Source of the DNA: Bacteroidota bacterium
Lineage (GTDB): Bacteria; Bacteroidota; Bacteroidia; 2-12-FULL-35-15
Reading direction: 5' to 3'
DNA: 9,633 bases
Assembly: GCA_021413595.1 (NCBI GenBank)
Contig: JAIOQD010000444.1
Coordinates: forward strand, 1-9,633
Shown here: positions 1 to 7,404 of the stretch, one piece after another
Layout: every line of letters starts with the position of its first letter
How positions within the stretch are numbered: position 1 is the stretch's first letter
Translations under genes and position numbers: made by a program
Notes under the pieces: model-generated
Seen by the model: only the letters and a program-made list of their open reading frames with translations
Databases searched by the model: none
Told to the model about the DNA's origin: nothing

Positions 1-971
1 TGGCCAGGACTGGAATGCTCTTTGTCCTGGAAGTCGATCAAATTACCATAGCCCTTTGAAACATTTGTAGGACCAACTATTGAGTCCTGTATTTCAATTG
101 CATTTATAAAATCGGCATTGGGAAGTTTTTGAAGTTTTAACACAGCACGTTGAATAATTTTCTCTGAATTTTTTGTTTTTAATATTAGAAATTTTGCTTT
201 CAGCATTTCAAATCTTTTGCTGTTTCTGTTCAGGTTTGCTTGCCTTAACTCATCTGTATAAATCATGTCTATTTTTGTTTCAACAGAATCGATGCCATAT
301 AATTGACAAAACAATGATTTATTGGTTTCCAAATACTTGAACGCCAAAGACGTATAATTAGCATATTTATAAATGATTTTCCAGTTATAAGGCAATGTTA
401 AATTACTGTCTTTCTGGGTCAACAAATACCCTTTCACTATTGAATCGCTTTCGAGGCAAGCCTTTTCAAGGTGTTCAAAATATTCGTAGGCAGCTTTGGC
501 ATCAGTAGCATTGCTATAAAACTGATTTGTAAAAGTGAGCAATTGCTTTTGAGGGTCTAAAGCATCTCTTCCATTTTCAATAAAATCATTTGGTAAAGCC
601 GATCCACAGGTTCTGTGCAGCACCTCACCAGATGCTGTTAAATAGAGCATAGTTGGGTAAGATGTAATGTTATATTTTTTTGCCAAATCAAAACCTTCGT
701 CTTTTTCCATATCCATTTTTACGCAAATAAAACTGGAATTATAAAAGCCGGCAACAGTATCATTGATATATACATTCTTTTCCATCCATTTGCAGGGACC
801 GCACCAGGAAGTATAACAATCAAGAAAGATTATTTTTTTTTCTTTTTTGGCTTTCTCGATTACTTGTTTCCATTTTGTTTTTTCAAACAGGATACCTCCG
901 CTTTGAGCCTGCGCTAAACTCATACCGACAAAAAAAACAGTTATGACTAAGATGGTTATCTTATTTTTCAT
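1..971 (-). CDS. Secreted thioredoxin-fold protein (C-terminus outside window)
   Basis: The frame is open from an ATG at 969-971 to the window edge, giving 323 codons with no stop. Residues 1-22 look like a Sec signal peptide: K-rich start, hydrophobic ITILVITVFFVGMSLA, probable cleavage after AQA. The mature protein is therefore expected in the periplasm or envelope. Residues about 28-125 form a thioredoxin fold. They carry the redox motif CGPC at residues 57-60 (DNA 792-803), preceded by YTSW, and the cis-proline loop SYPT at about 104-107. Both active-site cysteines are intact, so thiol-disulfide exchange is plausible. The layout resembles the Thioredoxin_7/DsbD-gamma-like proteins common in Bacteroidota. 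After residue 130 come nearly 200 residues, apparently mostly helical and charged, that I do not recognise. The partner and direction (oxidase, reductase or isomerase) cannot be told. No strong ribosome binding site precedes the ATG. Confidence 0.88.
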   Translation of the reverse strand, partial: MKNKITILVITVFFVGMSLAQAQSGGILFEKTKWKQVIEKAKKEKKIIFLDCYTSWCGPCKWMEKNVYINDTVAGFYNSSFICVKMDMEKDEGFDLAKKYNITSYPTMLYLTASGEVLHRTCGSALPNDFIENGRDALDPQKQLLTFTNQFYSNATDAKAAYEYFEHLEKACLESDSIVKGYLLTQKDSNLTLPYNWKIIYKYANYTSLAFKYLETNKSLFCQLYGIDSVETKIDMIYTDELRQANLNRNSKRFEMLKAKFLILKTKNSEKIIQRAVLKLQKLPNADFINAIEIQDSIVGPTNVSKGYGNLIDFQDKEHSSPG

Positions 972-1005
972 TTTTTTCTGACCGTTAGAATCAATTGATT
1001 TTTTC

Positions 1006-1029
1006 TGCAATTATTCTATTATAATTGCA
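1006..1029. promoter_or_regulatory. 9-bp inverted repeat upstream of thioredoxin-like gene
   Basis: TGCAATTAT (1006-1014) and ATAATTGCA (1021-1029) are perfect inverted arms around a 6-nt loop, 35-58 bases upstream of the thioredoxin-like start. On the minus strand the stem is not followed by a U-run, so it is a poor terminator for the gene upstream. Just upstream is TAGATTTTTG (1028-1037, minus), one base longer than the Bacteroidota -7 consensus TAnnTTTG. If that is the promoter, the repeat would lie at the transcription start, as an operator might. This is inference, and A/T-rich DNA yields such repeats by chance. Confidence 0.25.
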
Positions 1030-1103
1030 AAAATCTAATAGTTTACAGGAAGGAATATTAAGCGAAAAAAAATAAAGGGTTAATAAAATAAATTTGAAAC
1101 TAT

Positions 1104-1421
1104 TTAATTCCGCCCATATTTAAACCACCGCACAATAAAAAATTCTTTTTTGTTAGTTCTTAATTTTTCAGATTTACGTTTTTCTTTACGCATTCTCCTA
1201 TTTGTTTTTTTAGTTTGCAAATGCTTATGATGTTCTTTTACTGCTTTTGCCTGTCCTCTTTCTATTTTACGATTCTCTTTCCATTTTTGTTTGGCTTTTT
1301 TACGTTGCGCACGGGAAGTGGCTGGTGCTTTATCTTTAGCTGGTGCCGCTTCTTGAGCATAGCCAACAAAAGGCATTAAGCAAATGAGAACCAAAATTAT
1401 TTTCCGTAAAACCACTTTCAT
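1104..1421 (-). CDS. Small, extremely basic secreted protein, unknown function
   Basis: This is a 105-residue protein if started at the ATG at 1419-1421. A TTG two codons further up is open but less likely, because the ATG directly begins a good signal peptide (MKVVLRKIILVLICLMPFVGYA, cleavage before QE). The mature part, about 83 residues, contains 31 Lys/Arg plus several His. It has a short Ala/Pro/Lys linker at its N-terminus and then a likely continuous charged helix. It ends with an aromatic patch, FFIVRWFKYGRN. There is no cysteine, enzyme motif or transmembrane segment after the signal. Similar short Lys/Arg-rich exported proteins are common hypothetical genes in Bacteroidota. Binding to nucleic acid, polysaccharide or the cell surface is possible but not shown. 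It lies 132 bases upstream of the thioredoxin-like gene on the same strand and is divergent from the lipoprotein gene. Confidence 0.75.
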   Translation of the reverse strand: MKVVLRKIILVLICLMPFVGYAQEAAPAKDKAPATSRAQRKKAKQKWKENRKIERGQAKAVKEHHKHLQTKKTNRRMRKEKRKSEKLRTNKKEFFIVRWFKYGRN

Positions 1422-1572
1422 GCTCAATTATTAATAATTTACTTACTTAGTGAAATGTGCTAATTGAAAAAAAATAAAACATCCTATCTAAAACTTTTTA
1501 TTCTATATAAATTCAAACAGTGCTCTGAAACGCTTTTGCAGAGGAACGTATAAAAATATAGAAATATTTTCT

Positions 1573-1580
1573 TAAATTTG
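1573..1580 (+). promoter_or_regulatory. Candidate -7 promoter element (TAAATTTG) for lipoprotein gene
   Basis: TAAATTTG fits the Bacteroidota sigma-A -7 consensus TAnnTTTG exactly and ends 23 bases before the lipoprotein ATG, which would give a short A/T-rich leader. A matching -33 TTG at the usual spacing of about 19 bases is not present; the nearest TTTG (1535-1538) is too far away. The start itself is preceded by an A/T-rich stretch, not a Shine-Dalgarno sequence, as is usual in this phylum. Confidence 0.45.
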
Positions 1581-1603
1581 TTAAAAGTAATAATTATTTT
1601 AAA

Positions 1604-2026
1604 ATGAAATCATTTTTGAGTCTAACAGCCTTTCTAATCTTAATGAGCACAGGCAGTTGTAAAAAAGATGCTAATAATGGAGTACCAATAACACCGGTTG
1701 ATATTTATTTATATACTAATAATCCAAGTTTTATAAATCTTAATGGAGTTGGTGGCTGGGTGTATATTACAGGAGGGGTAAGGGGTATATTAGTATATCG
1801 AAAATCGCCTTCAGAATTTATGGCTTACGATCGAAATTGCACCTATCAATCAAGCGATCCTTGTGCTACAGTATTTGTTGATGCCACAAACATACTTGCT
1901 ACAGATACCTGTTGTCATTCAAAATTCTCCATGTATGATGGCTCGGTAACGCAGGCTCCAGCAGGGCTTCCACTAAAAGCATACAATACTACATTTGATG
2001 GGAATGTGCTGCATATTTATAATTAA
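1604..2026 (+). CDS. Lipoprotein with degenerate Rieske-like domain
   Basis: This is a 140-residue protein. A hydrophobic leader ends in STGSC, with Cys19 as the likely lipidation site, followed by KKDANN as in many Bacteroidota outer-membrane lipoproteins. The remainder reads like a Rieske [2Fe-2S] domain. Residues 46-66 (LNGVGGWVYITGG...ILVYR) form its first strands. AYDRNCTY at 74-81 matches the first cluster box, Cys87 follows, and TCCHSKFSMYDGSVTQAPAG at 102-121 matches the second box and the strand after it. PLKAY follows at 123-127. True Rieske proteins bind iron with C-x-H and C-x-x-H. Here the first His is Tyr81, and Thr102 stands where the second-box ligand Cys would be, although C103, C104 and H105 remain. 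It is therefore probably a cluster-free structural relative, or one with altered metal chemistry. I believe similar proteins occur widely in Bacteroidota. The role is unknown. It is a single-gene unit convergent with metH. Confidence 0.85.
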   Translation: MKSFLSLTAFLILMSTGSCKKDANNGVPITPVDIYLYTNNPSFINLNGVGGWVYITGGVRGILVYRKSPSEFMAYDRNCTYQSSDPCATVFVDATNILATDTCCHSKFSMYDGSVTQAPAGLPLKAYNTTFDGNVLHIYN

Positions 2027-2340
2027 TTAAAAAACGTTACCTGTCCGCTCCTATCCACAGTTGTTTCTATTTCAGTGCTTATAAACGGTTAAATAACGTT
2101 TGTGTCGCCCGTGTGCTGACAGACGCGTACTTGGTGAGCAATATCAAAGAACAAATAATTTTAAATTGCTCAACTCGATGGGCGTAACTGCCGTGTCTGC
2201 GAACAAAAAACATTTTAATAAATGGTCGTAAAAATTGGTTCGTAAAAGTCTAGAAATACAATTCGTAAATTCAGTTTTCATTTTTCTACGGAAACTGTCC
2301 GCGAGTTGTTTTTTTTTAATTGCATTGGCTCAGCGATTCC
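2027..2340. other. Non-coding stretch with imperfect palindromes
   Basis: No convincing gene is present. The part at about 2040-2215 looks richer in G/C than the A/T-rich DNA around it. It holds nested inverted pairs: GAGCAAT (2136-2142) with ATTGCTC (2165-2171), and outside them CGCCC (2106-2110) with GGGCG (2180-2184). CTGTCCGC occurs twice in direct orientation (2041-2048 and 2295-2302), bracketing most of the stretch. TCGTAAA occurs three times (2226, 2240 and 2263). This could be a decayed repeat or mobile-element relic, but no transposase fragment was recognised. Confidence 0.3.
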
Positions 2341-2363
2341 ATAAACGCTTTTGTAGCGTTTAT
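2341..2363 (+). terminator. Hairpin between convergent lipoprotein and metH genes
   Basis: ATAAACGCT (2341-2349) and AGCGTTTAT (2355-2363) form a perfect 9-bp stem with a 5-nt loop. On the plus strand the stem is followed by T-rich sequence (TTGTTGTTTTG), a weak terminator tail. On the minus strand no U-run follows, so it is a poor intrinsic terminator for metH, whose stop is 94 bases away. Its place between two convergent genes suits a transcription end, but it lies over 300 bases beyond the lipoprotein stop. Confidence 0.35.
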
Positions 2364-2456
2364 TTGTTGTTTTGAGATGATATCAGCTGTGTTTATTTCG
2401 ACATTAGCAGAACTAATTTTACCCAATGCCAAAAACCTTCGATCAAAACAAATAAA

Positions 2457-5400
2457 TCAATACCCCAAATTAGGCCCCAGCCAACGTTCTGTTTGTTCTA
2501 ATGTAATTCCTTTCCGCTTCGCATACTCTTCCACCTGATCTTGTTTTATTTTACCTATTCCAAAATAATGTGCTTGAGGATGAGCAAAATATAAACCACT
2601 TACAGCAGCAGTTGGAAACATAGCCATACTTTCTGTAAGGATCATTCCTATGTTTTTTTCAACATCCAGTAATTTCCAAATAGTCGGTTTTTCGGTATGG
2701 TCGGGTTGTGCAGGATAACCGGGAGCCGGACGAATACCAGCATATTCTTCTTTTATCAGATCTTCATTTTTTAGATCCTCTGCTTTAGCATATCCCCAGA
2801 ATTCTTTACGCACTTTTTTGTGCATCACTTCAGCAAATGCTTCTGCCAACCGGTCTGCTAACGCCTTTAACATAATGGCAGAATAATCATCATGGTCAGC
2901 TTCAAAACGAGCAACATGCTCATCAATACCGAAACCTGTTGATAGTGCGAAAAGGCCAATATAGTCATAAGACTGGAGTTCAGAGTTTGGAGACTTGGGT
3001 GCTATAAAATCAGAAAGCGCAATATTGTATTGCCCTGCAGGTTTTTTTGTTTGTTGACGTAATGTATGGAACATCACGTTTCCTGCTTCTGTTGTGAGTT
3101 GTATATCATCCCCTACTGCATTTGCAGGGTAAATACCTATGACTGCATTTGCTTTCAACCATTTTTCATCAATGATCTTTTTAAGCATTTTTTGTGCATC
3201 GGCAAATAACTTACTTGCTTCTTCACCACGAGTAGGGTCTTTCAAAATTTTAGGATAGGATCCTTTCATTTCCCAGGAGATGAAAAAAGGTGTCCAGTCG
3301 ATGTATTCAACAAGTTCGGATAAAGGATAATTGGTCCACCCCAACCCTCCCAAAGGGAGGGAGAAAGCACCACTCGCTATTCCTTCTTTCGATTCACAAT
3401 ATTTTTTTACATACTCTTTATTTAAAATATTTGGAATTTTAATTTCTGTTTTATTCCAATCAATTGGAAATCTATTTGCACGTGCCTCTTCAATCGAAAT
3501 AAATTTATTTTGTGATTGTGCATTTTTATTTTGGTCACGTACCCTATCGTAATCCTTCCTAACATCAATCATGAAAGCATCACGCAATTCTTTAGAAATT
3601 AAACTACTCGCAACAGGCACCGATTTACTGGCATCATTCACATGAACCACCGGACCCGAATAATGCTGAGCTACCTTCACAGCAGTATGGACTTTTGAAG
3701 TGGTAGCACCACCTATCAGTAAAGGCGTTTTAAATCCTAAGCGTTCCATTTCTTTTGCAACATATACCATCTCATCCAATGATGGTGTTATCAATCCACT
3801 TAAACCAATGATATCTACATTTTGTTTTTTTGCTTCTTCCAAAATTTTATCAGCGGAAACCATTACACCTAAATCGATGATCTCATAATTGTTACAGGCC
3901 AATACTACACCCACAATATTTTTTCCAATATCATGTACATCCCCCTTAACAGTTGCCATTAGTATCTTTCCTGCATTTTGTCGACCATCACCAACAATGC
4001 CGGCTAATTTATTCGCTTCTTTTTCGGCTTGCAGATAAGGTTCCAGGTATGCAACGGCTTTTTTCATCACACGTGCACTTTTCACCACCTGTGGTAAAAA
4101 CATTTTTCCACTTCCAAATAGATCGCCCACCACATTCATTCCATCCATCAAAGGTCCTTCGATAACGTGTAAGGGGCGACCAAGCTTTAACCGTGCTTCT
4201 TCCGTATCCACATCAATATATTCCACCAACCCTTTTACCAAGGCATAGCTTAAACGCTCTTCAACAGTGCCTTTTCGCCATGCTTCATCCTTCTCTGTTT
4301 TTTCTTTGGTAATACCTTTTAATGATTCGGCATGATCCACTAATCGTTCAGTAGCATCATCTCTTCTGTTCAATAACACATCTTCCACAAGCTCCAGCAA
4401 TTTTTTATCGATATCGTCATACACCTGCAATTGCGCAGGGTTTACAATCCCCATATCCATTCCCGCTTTTACGGCATGGTATAAAAATGCACCGTGTATA
4501 GCTTCACGCACATGATCGTTCCCACGGAAAGAAAAAGAAACGTTACTTACACCTCCACTTACTTTTGCATAAGGTAAATTGGCTTTGATCCATTTTGTAG
4601 AATTAAAGAAATCAAGTGCATTCAAACGATGCTCTTCCATTCCCGTTGCAACAGGAAAAATATTCGGATCGAAAATAATATCTTGTGGCGGGAAACCAAC
4701 CTTATCCACTAAAATATCATAGGCACGTTTACAAATATCTTTTCTTCGTTGTAAAGTATCCGCTTGCCCTGTTTCATCAAATGCCATCACAATTACAGCA
4801 GCACCATACTGTTTTACTTTATGAGCACATTCAATAAATTTTTCTTCCCCTTCTTTTAAAGAAATCGAATTTACAATTGCTTTCCCCTGCACACATTTTA
4901 AACCTGCTTCAATTACACTCCACTTAGACGAATCGATCATGATAGGCACTTTGGAGATATCCGGTTCTGCAGCGATAAGATTTAAGAACTTTGTCATGGC
5001 TGCTTCACCATCCAACATCCCCTCATCCATATTCACATCGATTACCTGTGCACCACCGTCCACTTGATCTTTAGCGATAGAAAGAGCTTCTTCATAATTT
5101 CCTTCATTGATCAAACGGAGAAATTTTTTTGATCCTGTAACATTCGTCCGCTCTCCAACATTCATAAAATTGCTTTCGGGGGTAAGCGTAAAAGGCTCTA
5201 ATCCGCTCAAGTGCATCAATGTATCCGCTTGGGGTCTTTTACGAGGTGTGGCCAACTTTGCTAATTCTGCAATGCGCTGAATATGCGCAGGAGTTGTTCC
5301 ACAACAGCCACCAACAATATTTATAAATCCTGCTTGCAAAAAACCTTCTATCTGATGGCCCATAGTATGGGCATCCTCATCATATTCTCCAAACTGATTT

Positions 5401-6230
5401 GGCAAACCTGCATTGGGATAAGCGCTCACATAAAAAGGTGATTTGGTGGAAAGTTCTTCCAGATAAGGACGCATATCCTTTGCGCCTAGCGCACAATTCA
5501 AGCCAACGCTTAATAGATCAACATGCGAAACAGAATTTAAAAATGCTTCAGTTGTCTGCCCCGACAATGTTCTTCCGCTGGCATCAGTGATAGTACCAGA
5601 AACCATTATCGGCATTTTTTTGTCGATCTTTTCACAATAATTTTGAATTGCGAATAAAGCAGCTTTTGCATTAAGCGTATCAAAAATAGTTTCTATCAAT
5701 AACAGATCAGCACCGCCATCTATCAATCCTTTTACCTGTTCGGTATATGCAATAACCATTTCATCAAAAGTAACTGCACGAAAGCCCGGATCATTTACAT
5801 TTGGTGATAATGAAAGCGTACGGTTAGTAGGCCCAATTGCACCGGCAACAAATTTTGGAATAGAAGCAAACTCCGGAAACTCTTTATAGAACTCCTGTAT
5901 CGCCTCTTTCGCAATTTTAGCGGATTCATAATTTAATTCATACGCCAGGTCTTGCATGTCGTAATCGGCCATACCAATGGTAGTTCCACTAAATGTATTG
6001 GTTTCGATTATATCAGCACCTGCCTTCAAATATTCTTTATGAATAGCTTTTATAATATGTGGTTGAGTAATAGAAAGCAAGTCATTATTGCCTTTCAGAT
6101 CCTTATGAAAATCGGCAAAGCGTTTTCCACGATAATCTTTTTCTTCAAGGTTGTATTGCTGAATCATGGTGCCCATTGCACCATCAATTACTAAAACTCG
6201 TTTTTCTAATTCTTTTCTAATGTCTGTCAT
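2457..6230 (-). CDS. metH: Cobalamin-dependent methionine synthase MetH
   Basis: This 1257-residue cytoplasmic enzyme transfers a methyl group from methyl-tetrahydrofolate via cobalamin to homocysteine, making methionine. All modules are present. The homocysteine domain (about 5-330) has zinc ligands Cys246 (GLNC) and Cys309/Cys310 (GGCCGTTP). The folate domain (about 350-610) begins with [16 protein letters not shown]. The B12 cap and B12 domain (about 640-880) carry DVHDIG at 764-769, with His766 as the cobalt ligand, plus SGLITPS. The SAM-binding reactivation domain (about 910-1257) has [12 protein letters not shown] at 1167-1178. E. coli MetH is 1227 residues. The ATG at 6228-6230 was chosen. 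A GTG eight codons upstream lies inside a hairpin and would add a tail the family lacks. The activation domain carries two apparent in-frame insertions, at residues about 943-967 and 1079-1087. The gene follows the methyltransferase by 51 bases and is probably under the same SAM riboswitch. Confidence 0.98.
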   Translation of the reverse strand: MTDIRKELEKRVLVIDGAMGTMIQQYNLEEKDYRGKRFADFHKDLKGNNDLLSITQPHIIKAIHKEYLKAGADIIETNTFSGTTIGMADYDMQDLAYELNYESAKIAKEAIQEFYKEFPEFASIPKFVAGAIGPTNRTLSLSPNVNDPGFRAVTFDEMVIAYTEQVKGLIDGGADLLLIETIFDTLNAKAALFAIQNYCEKIDKKMPIMVSGTITDASGRTLSGQTTEAFLNSVSHVDLLSVGLNCALGAKDMRPYLEELSTKSPFYVSAYPNAGLPNQFGEYDEDAHTMGHQIEGFLQAGFINIVGGCCGTTPAHIQRIAELAKLATPRKRPQADTLMHLSGLEPFTLTPESNFMNVGERTNVTGSKKFLRLINEGNYEEALSIAKDQVDGGAQVIDVNMDEGMLDGEAAMTKFLNLIAAEPDISKVPIMIDSSKWSVIEAGLKCVQGKAIVNSISLKEGEEKFIECAHKVKQYGAAVIVMAFDETGQADTLQRRKDICKRAYDILVDKVGFPPQDIIFDPNIFPVATGMEEHRLNALDFFNSTKWIKANLPYAKVSGGVSNVSFSFRGNDHVREAIHGAFLYHAVKAGMDMGIVNPAQLQVYDDIDKKLLELVEDVLLNRRDDATERLVDHAESLKGITKEKTEKDEAWRKGTVEERLSYALVKGLVEYIDVDTEEARLKLGRPLHVIEGPLMDGMNVVGDLFGSGKMFLPQVVKSARVMKKAVAYLEPYLQAEKEANKLAGIVGDGRQNAGKILMATVKGDVHDIGKNIVGVVLACNNYEIIDLGVMVSADKILEEAKKQNVDIIGLSGLITPSLDEMVYVAKEMERLGFKTPLLIGGATTSKVHTAVKVAQHYSGPVVHVNDASKSVPVASSLISKELRDAFMIDVRKDYDRVRDQNKNAQSQNKFISIEEARANRFPIDWNKTEIKIPNILNKEYVKKYCESKEGIASGAFSLPLGGLGWTNYPLSELVEYIDWTPFFISWEMKGSYPKILKDPTRGEEASKLFADAQKMLKKIIDEKWLKANAVIGIYPANAVGDDIQLTTEAGNVMFHTLRQQTKKPAGQYNIALSDFIAPKSPNSELQSYDYIGLFALSTGFGIDEHVARFEADHDDYSAIMLKALADRLAEAFAEVMHKKVRKEFWGYAKAEDLKNEDLIKEEYAGIRPAPGYPAQPDHTEKPTIWKLLDVEKNIGMILTESMAMFPTAAVSGLYFAHPQAHYFGIGKIKQDQVEEYAKRKGITLEQTERWLGPNLGY
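2971..2998. repeat. Four imperfect heptanucleotide repeats inside metH
   Basis: Four consecutive 7-base units read GACTGGA, GTTCAGA, GTTTGGA and GACTTGG on the plus strand. They encode, on the minus strand, KSPNSELQS (MetH residues about 1079-1087), between the conserved blocks DFIAPK and DYIG. In the relatives I recall, only about five residues separate those blocks, and here there are nine. Because 7 is not a multiple of 3, expansion by one unit would break the frame, so the present array is a frame-compatible state. Confidence 0.5.
3345..3361. repeat. G/C-rich palindrome inside metH (REP-like)
   Basis: CCCTCCC (3345-3351), AAA, GGGAGGG (3355-3361) form a perfect 7-bp G/C stem with a 3-nt loop, in contrast with the A/T-rich gene around it. 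CCAACCC precedes it. On the minus strand it is read as SLPLGGLGW within metH. Flanking alignment by eye suggests an added segment at about 3331-3404 compared with the family. It resembles interspersed palindromes seen in many Bacteroidota genomes; that comparison is from memory. Confidence 0.6.
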
Positions 6231-6244
6231 GGACCGCTCTCTAT

Positions 6245-6263
6245 CTCTCCCCACAGGGAAGAG
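6245..6263. repeat. G/C-rich hairpin immediately upstream of metH start
   Basis: On the minus strand CTCTTCCC (6263-6256), TGT, GGGGAGAG (6252-6245) form an 8-bp stem with one G-U pair. It lies 14 bases before the metH ATG, inside the 51-base gap after the methyltransferase. It resembles the palindrome within metH. The distal arm contains GGGGAGAG, which could also serve as a ribosome-binding sequence, so the hairpin might limit metH translation. It could equally be a harmless repeat copy. Confidence 0.5.
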
Positions 6264-6281
6264 GAATAATGATTAATGTTT

Positions 6282-7040
6282 TTAATTTAATTTTCCGTAA
6301 TATATTTTTGTATCGTACTCTAATGTTACTTTTCCATTTTCCTGAAAGCGGTTAAATATTTTTTTTAATACCGAAATCATGAAATTAAAATCTTTATGGC
6401 CCTCCTCAGGCATGTAGGAGGAAGAAAGCACTCTGCCTTTTAAACCTTCATAATCAAAATGCTGAAAATTATCAAATGATTCAAAAGCATAATTTGCTTC
6501 GCCAAAAAAATCATTGAAATGTTTTTCATCTAAATTTTTATGATTCACTTCGTTATAATCAATAGCAAAAAGTTTAATAAAATCTTCGTATGCTCTCAAA
6601 AATGGTGTGCTATCAGTTCTTCTATCGTTCCATATCAATACTACAATACCATTTGGTTTCAAAACACGTTTAAATTCAGCTTTGCTTTTTTCTTTATCAA
6701 ACCAATGAAATGCTTGTCCGGCAATAATAAGATCAATATCTTCCGTTGGTAACATAGTAATTTCGGCTGTTCCATCTATACTGCAAAAATTTTTATACTC
6801 CGTTAATATTCTTTGTGCTGCATGACGCATTTCTTTGTTAGGTTCTACACCATACACCACATTTCCTTCTTTTAAAAATAATTCAGCGGAGATACCTGTG
6901 CCCGAGCCAATATCTGCAATTACACTTTCGGCTGTAAGTATTCCTTCTTGTTTTAAAAAAGTAATTACTTCGGCCGGATAATCCGGACGATACTTGATGT
7001 AATTATCTACTCTACTGCTAAAACGGTTTAGTGTATTCAT
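6282..7040 (-). CDS. Class I SAM-dependent methyltransferase
   Basis: This is a 252-residue cytoplasmic protein. The SAM-binding motif I is VIADIGSGTGIS at residues 40-51, and the acidic residue closing the second strand is Glu66 in YGVEPN. The post-motif IDLIIAGQAFHWFD (102-115) and the helix and strand RVLKPNGIVVLIWND (125-139) complete a Rossmann-type methyltransferase core. The N-terminal RVDNYIKYRPDYP (10-22) and the later SSSYMPEEG (206-214) are typical of a UbiE/trans-aconitate-methyltransferase-like group with small-molecule substrates. The actual substrate cannot be inferred. The ATG at 7038-7040 gives a full-length protein with the expected N-terminal motif. It is the first gene after the SAM riboswitch, about 280 bases downstream of the terminator, and precedes metH by 51 bases without a visible promoter between. 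It would consume the SAM that the leader senses. It may produce a metabolite in the methionine cycle or simply be a co-transcribed passenger. Confidence 0.9.
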   Translation of the reverse strand: MNTLNRFSSRVDNYIKYRPDYPAEVITFLKQEGILTAESVIADIGSGTGISAELFLKEGNVVYGVEPNKEMRHAAQRILTEYKNFCSIDGTAEITMLPTEDIDLIIAGQAFHWFDKEKSKAEFKRVLKPNGIVVLIWNDRRTDSTPFLRAYEDFIKLFAIDYNEVNHKNLDEKHFNDFFGEANYAFESFDNFQHFDYEGLKGRVLSSSYMPEEGHKDFNFMISVLKKIFNRFQENGKVTLEYDTKIYYGKLN

Positions 7041-7079
7041 TTTAATTTTCTTTCCTCTTGGATTAACGCTTAAAATTAT

Positions 7080-7243
7080 GAGCCTATTTAAATTTTATAT
7101 AAAAAGAATAACAATACTGCTTATTGAAGCTAACGCACCTTTCTCGACTTCGCTCGAAATGACCACGCTCGCTGTCATTTCGAGCGAAGTCGAGAAACCG
7201 TGGGAAGGCAAGAACCTATTTTGAATAAAATTTAAACTGGCTC
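7080..7243. mobile_element. Nested inverted-repeat (MITE/REP-like) element in leader
   Basis: The outer arms, 7080-7098 and 7225-7243, share GAGCC-nn-TTTAAATTTTAT in inverted orientation (17 of 19 bases). Inside lies a perfect 24-base inverted repeat (7140-7163 with 7174-7197; core CTCGACTTCGCTCGAAATGA) with a 10-nt loop. TAT flanks both outer ends (7077-7079 and 7244-7246) and could be a short target duplication. There is no coding capacity. The core resembles an intergenic palindrome I recall as abundant in Bacteroidota; this has not been checked. It lies between the riboswitch terminator and the methyltransferase and would be transcribed as a long hairpin. Confidence 0.6.
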
Positions 7244-7323
7244 TATATCCATTTTGTTTTTTCAAATATGCTCATCTCCCAACCACCTCATCCATCTTGT
7301 CTTTTATTTGCTTGTTATGGGGC

Positions 7324-7360
7324 AAAAAAAAACTCCCCTAACTTTTTACAGTCAGAGGAG
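7324..7360 (-). terminator. Rho-independent terminator of the SAM riboswitch
   Basis: On the minus strand CTCCTCTGAC (7360-7351), loop TGTAAAAA, GTTAGGGGAG (7342-7333) form a continuous 10-bp stem with two G-U pairs. Nine U (7332-7324) follow directly. Its 5' arm can alternatively pair with the sequence just after the aptamer, which makes it a regulated terminator and not just a gene end. Confidence 0.88.
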
Positions 7361-7404
7361 ATAGAATTATTTTGATTTATTTTTTCAAAAAATTTACTCT
7401 GACT
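7350..7404 (-). promoter_or_regulatory. Antiterminator pairing of the SAM riboswitch
   Basis: On the minus strand AGTCAGAG (7404-7397) and CTCTGACT (7357-7350) are perfectly complementary over 8 bp. The first arm shares AGT with the 3' strand of aptamer helix P1, and the second shares CTCTGAC with the terminator stem. P1 plus terminator, and the antiterminator, are therefore mutually exclusive structures. This is the usual SAM-off design. Confidence 0.75.

Noticed and set aside
2040..2215. Integron attC-like site
   Set aside because: Paired arms are present, but I cannot place the required outer and inner box motifs, and there is no integrase or cassette array.
2320..2538. 72-codon plus-strand open frame
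   Set aside because: It overlaps the end of metH antisense, contains a hairpin, and has no recognisable protein features. It is a chance frame.
6231..6254. GTG start adding eight residues to MetH
   Set aside because: The extension lies in a hairpin and encodes GRDRERS, unlike MetH N-termini. The ATG at 6228-6230 leads directly into the conserved [20 protein letters not shown] start.
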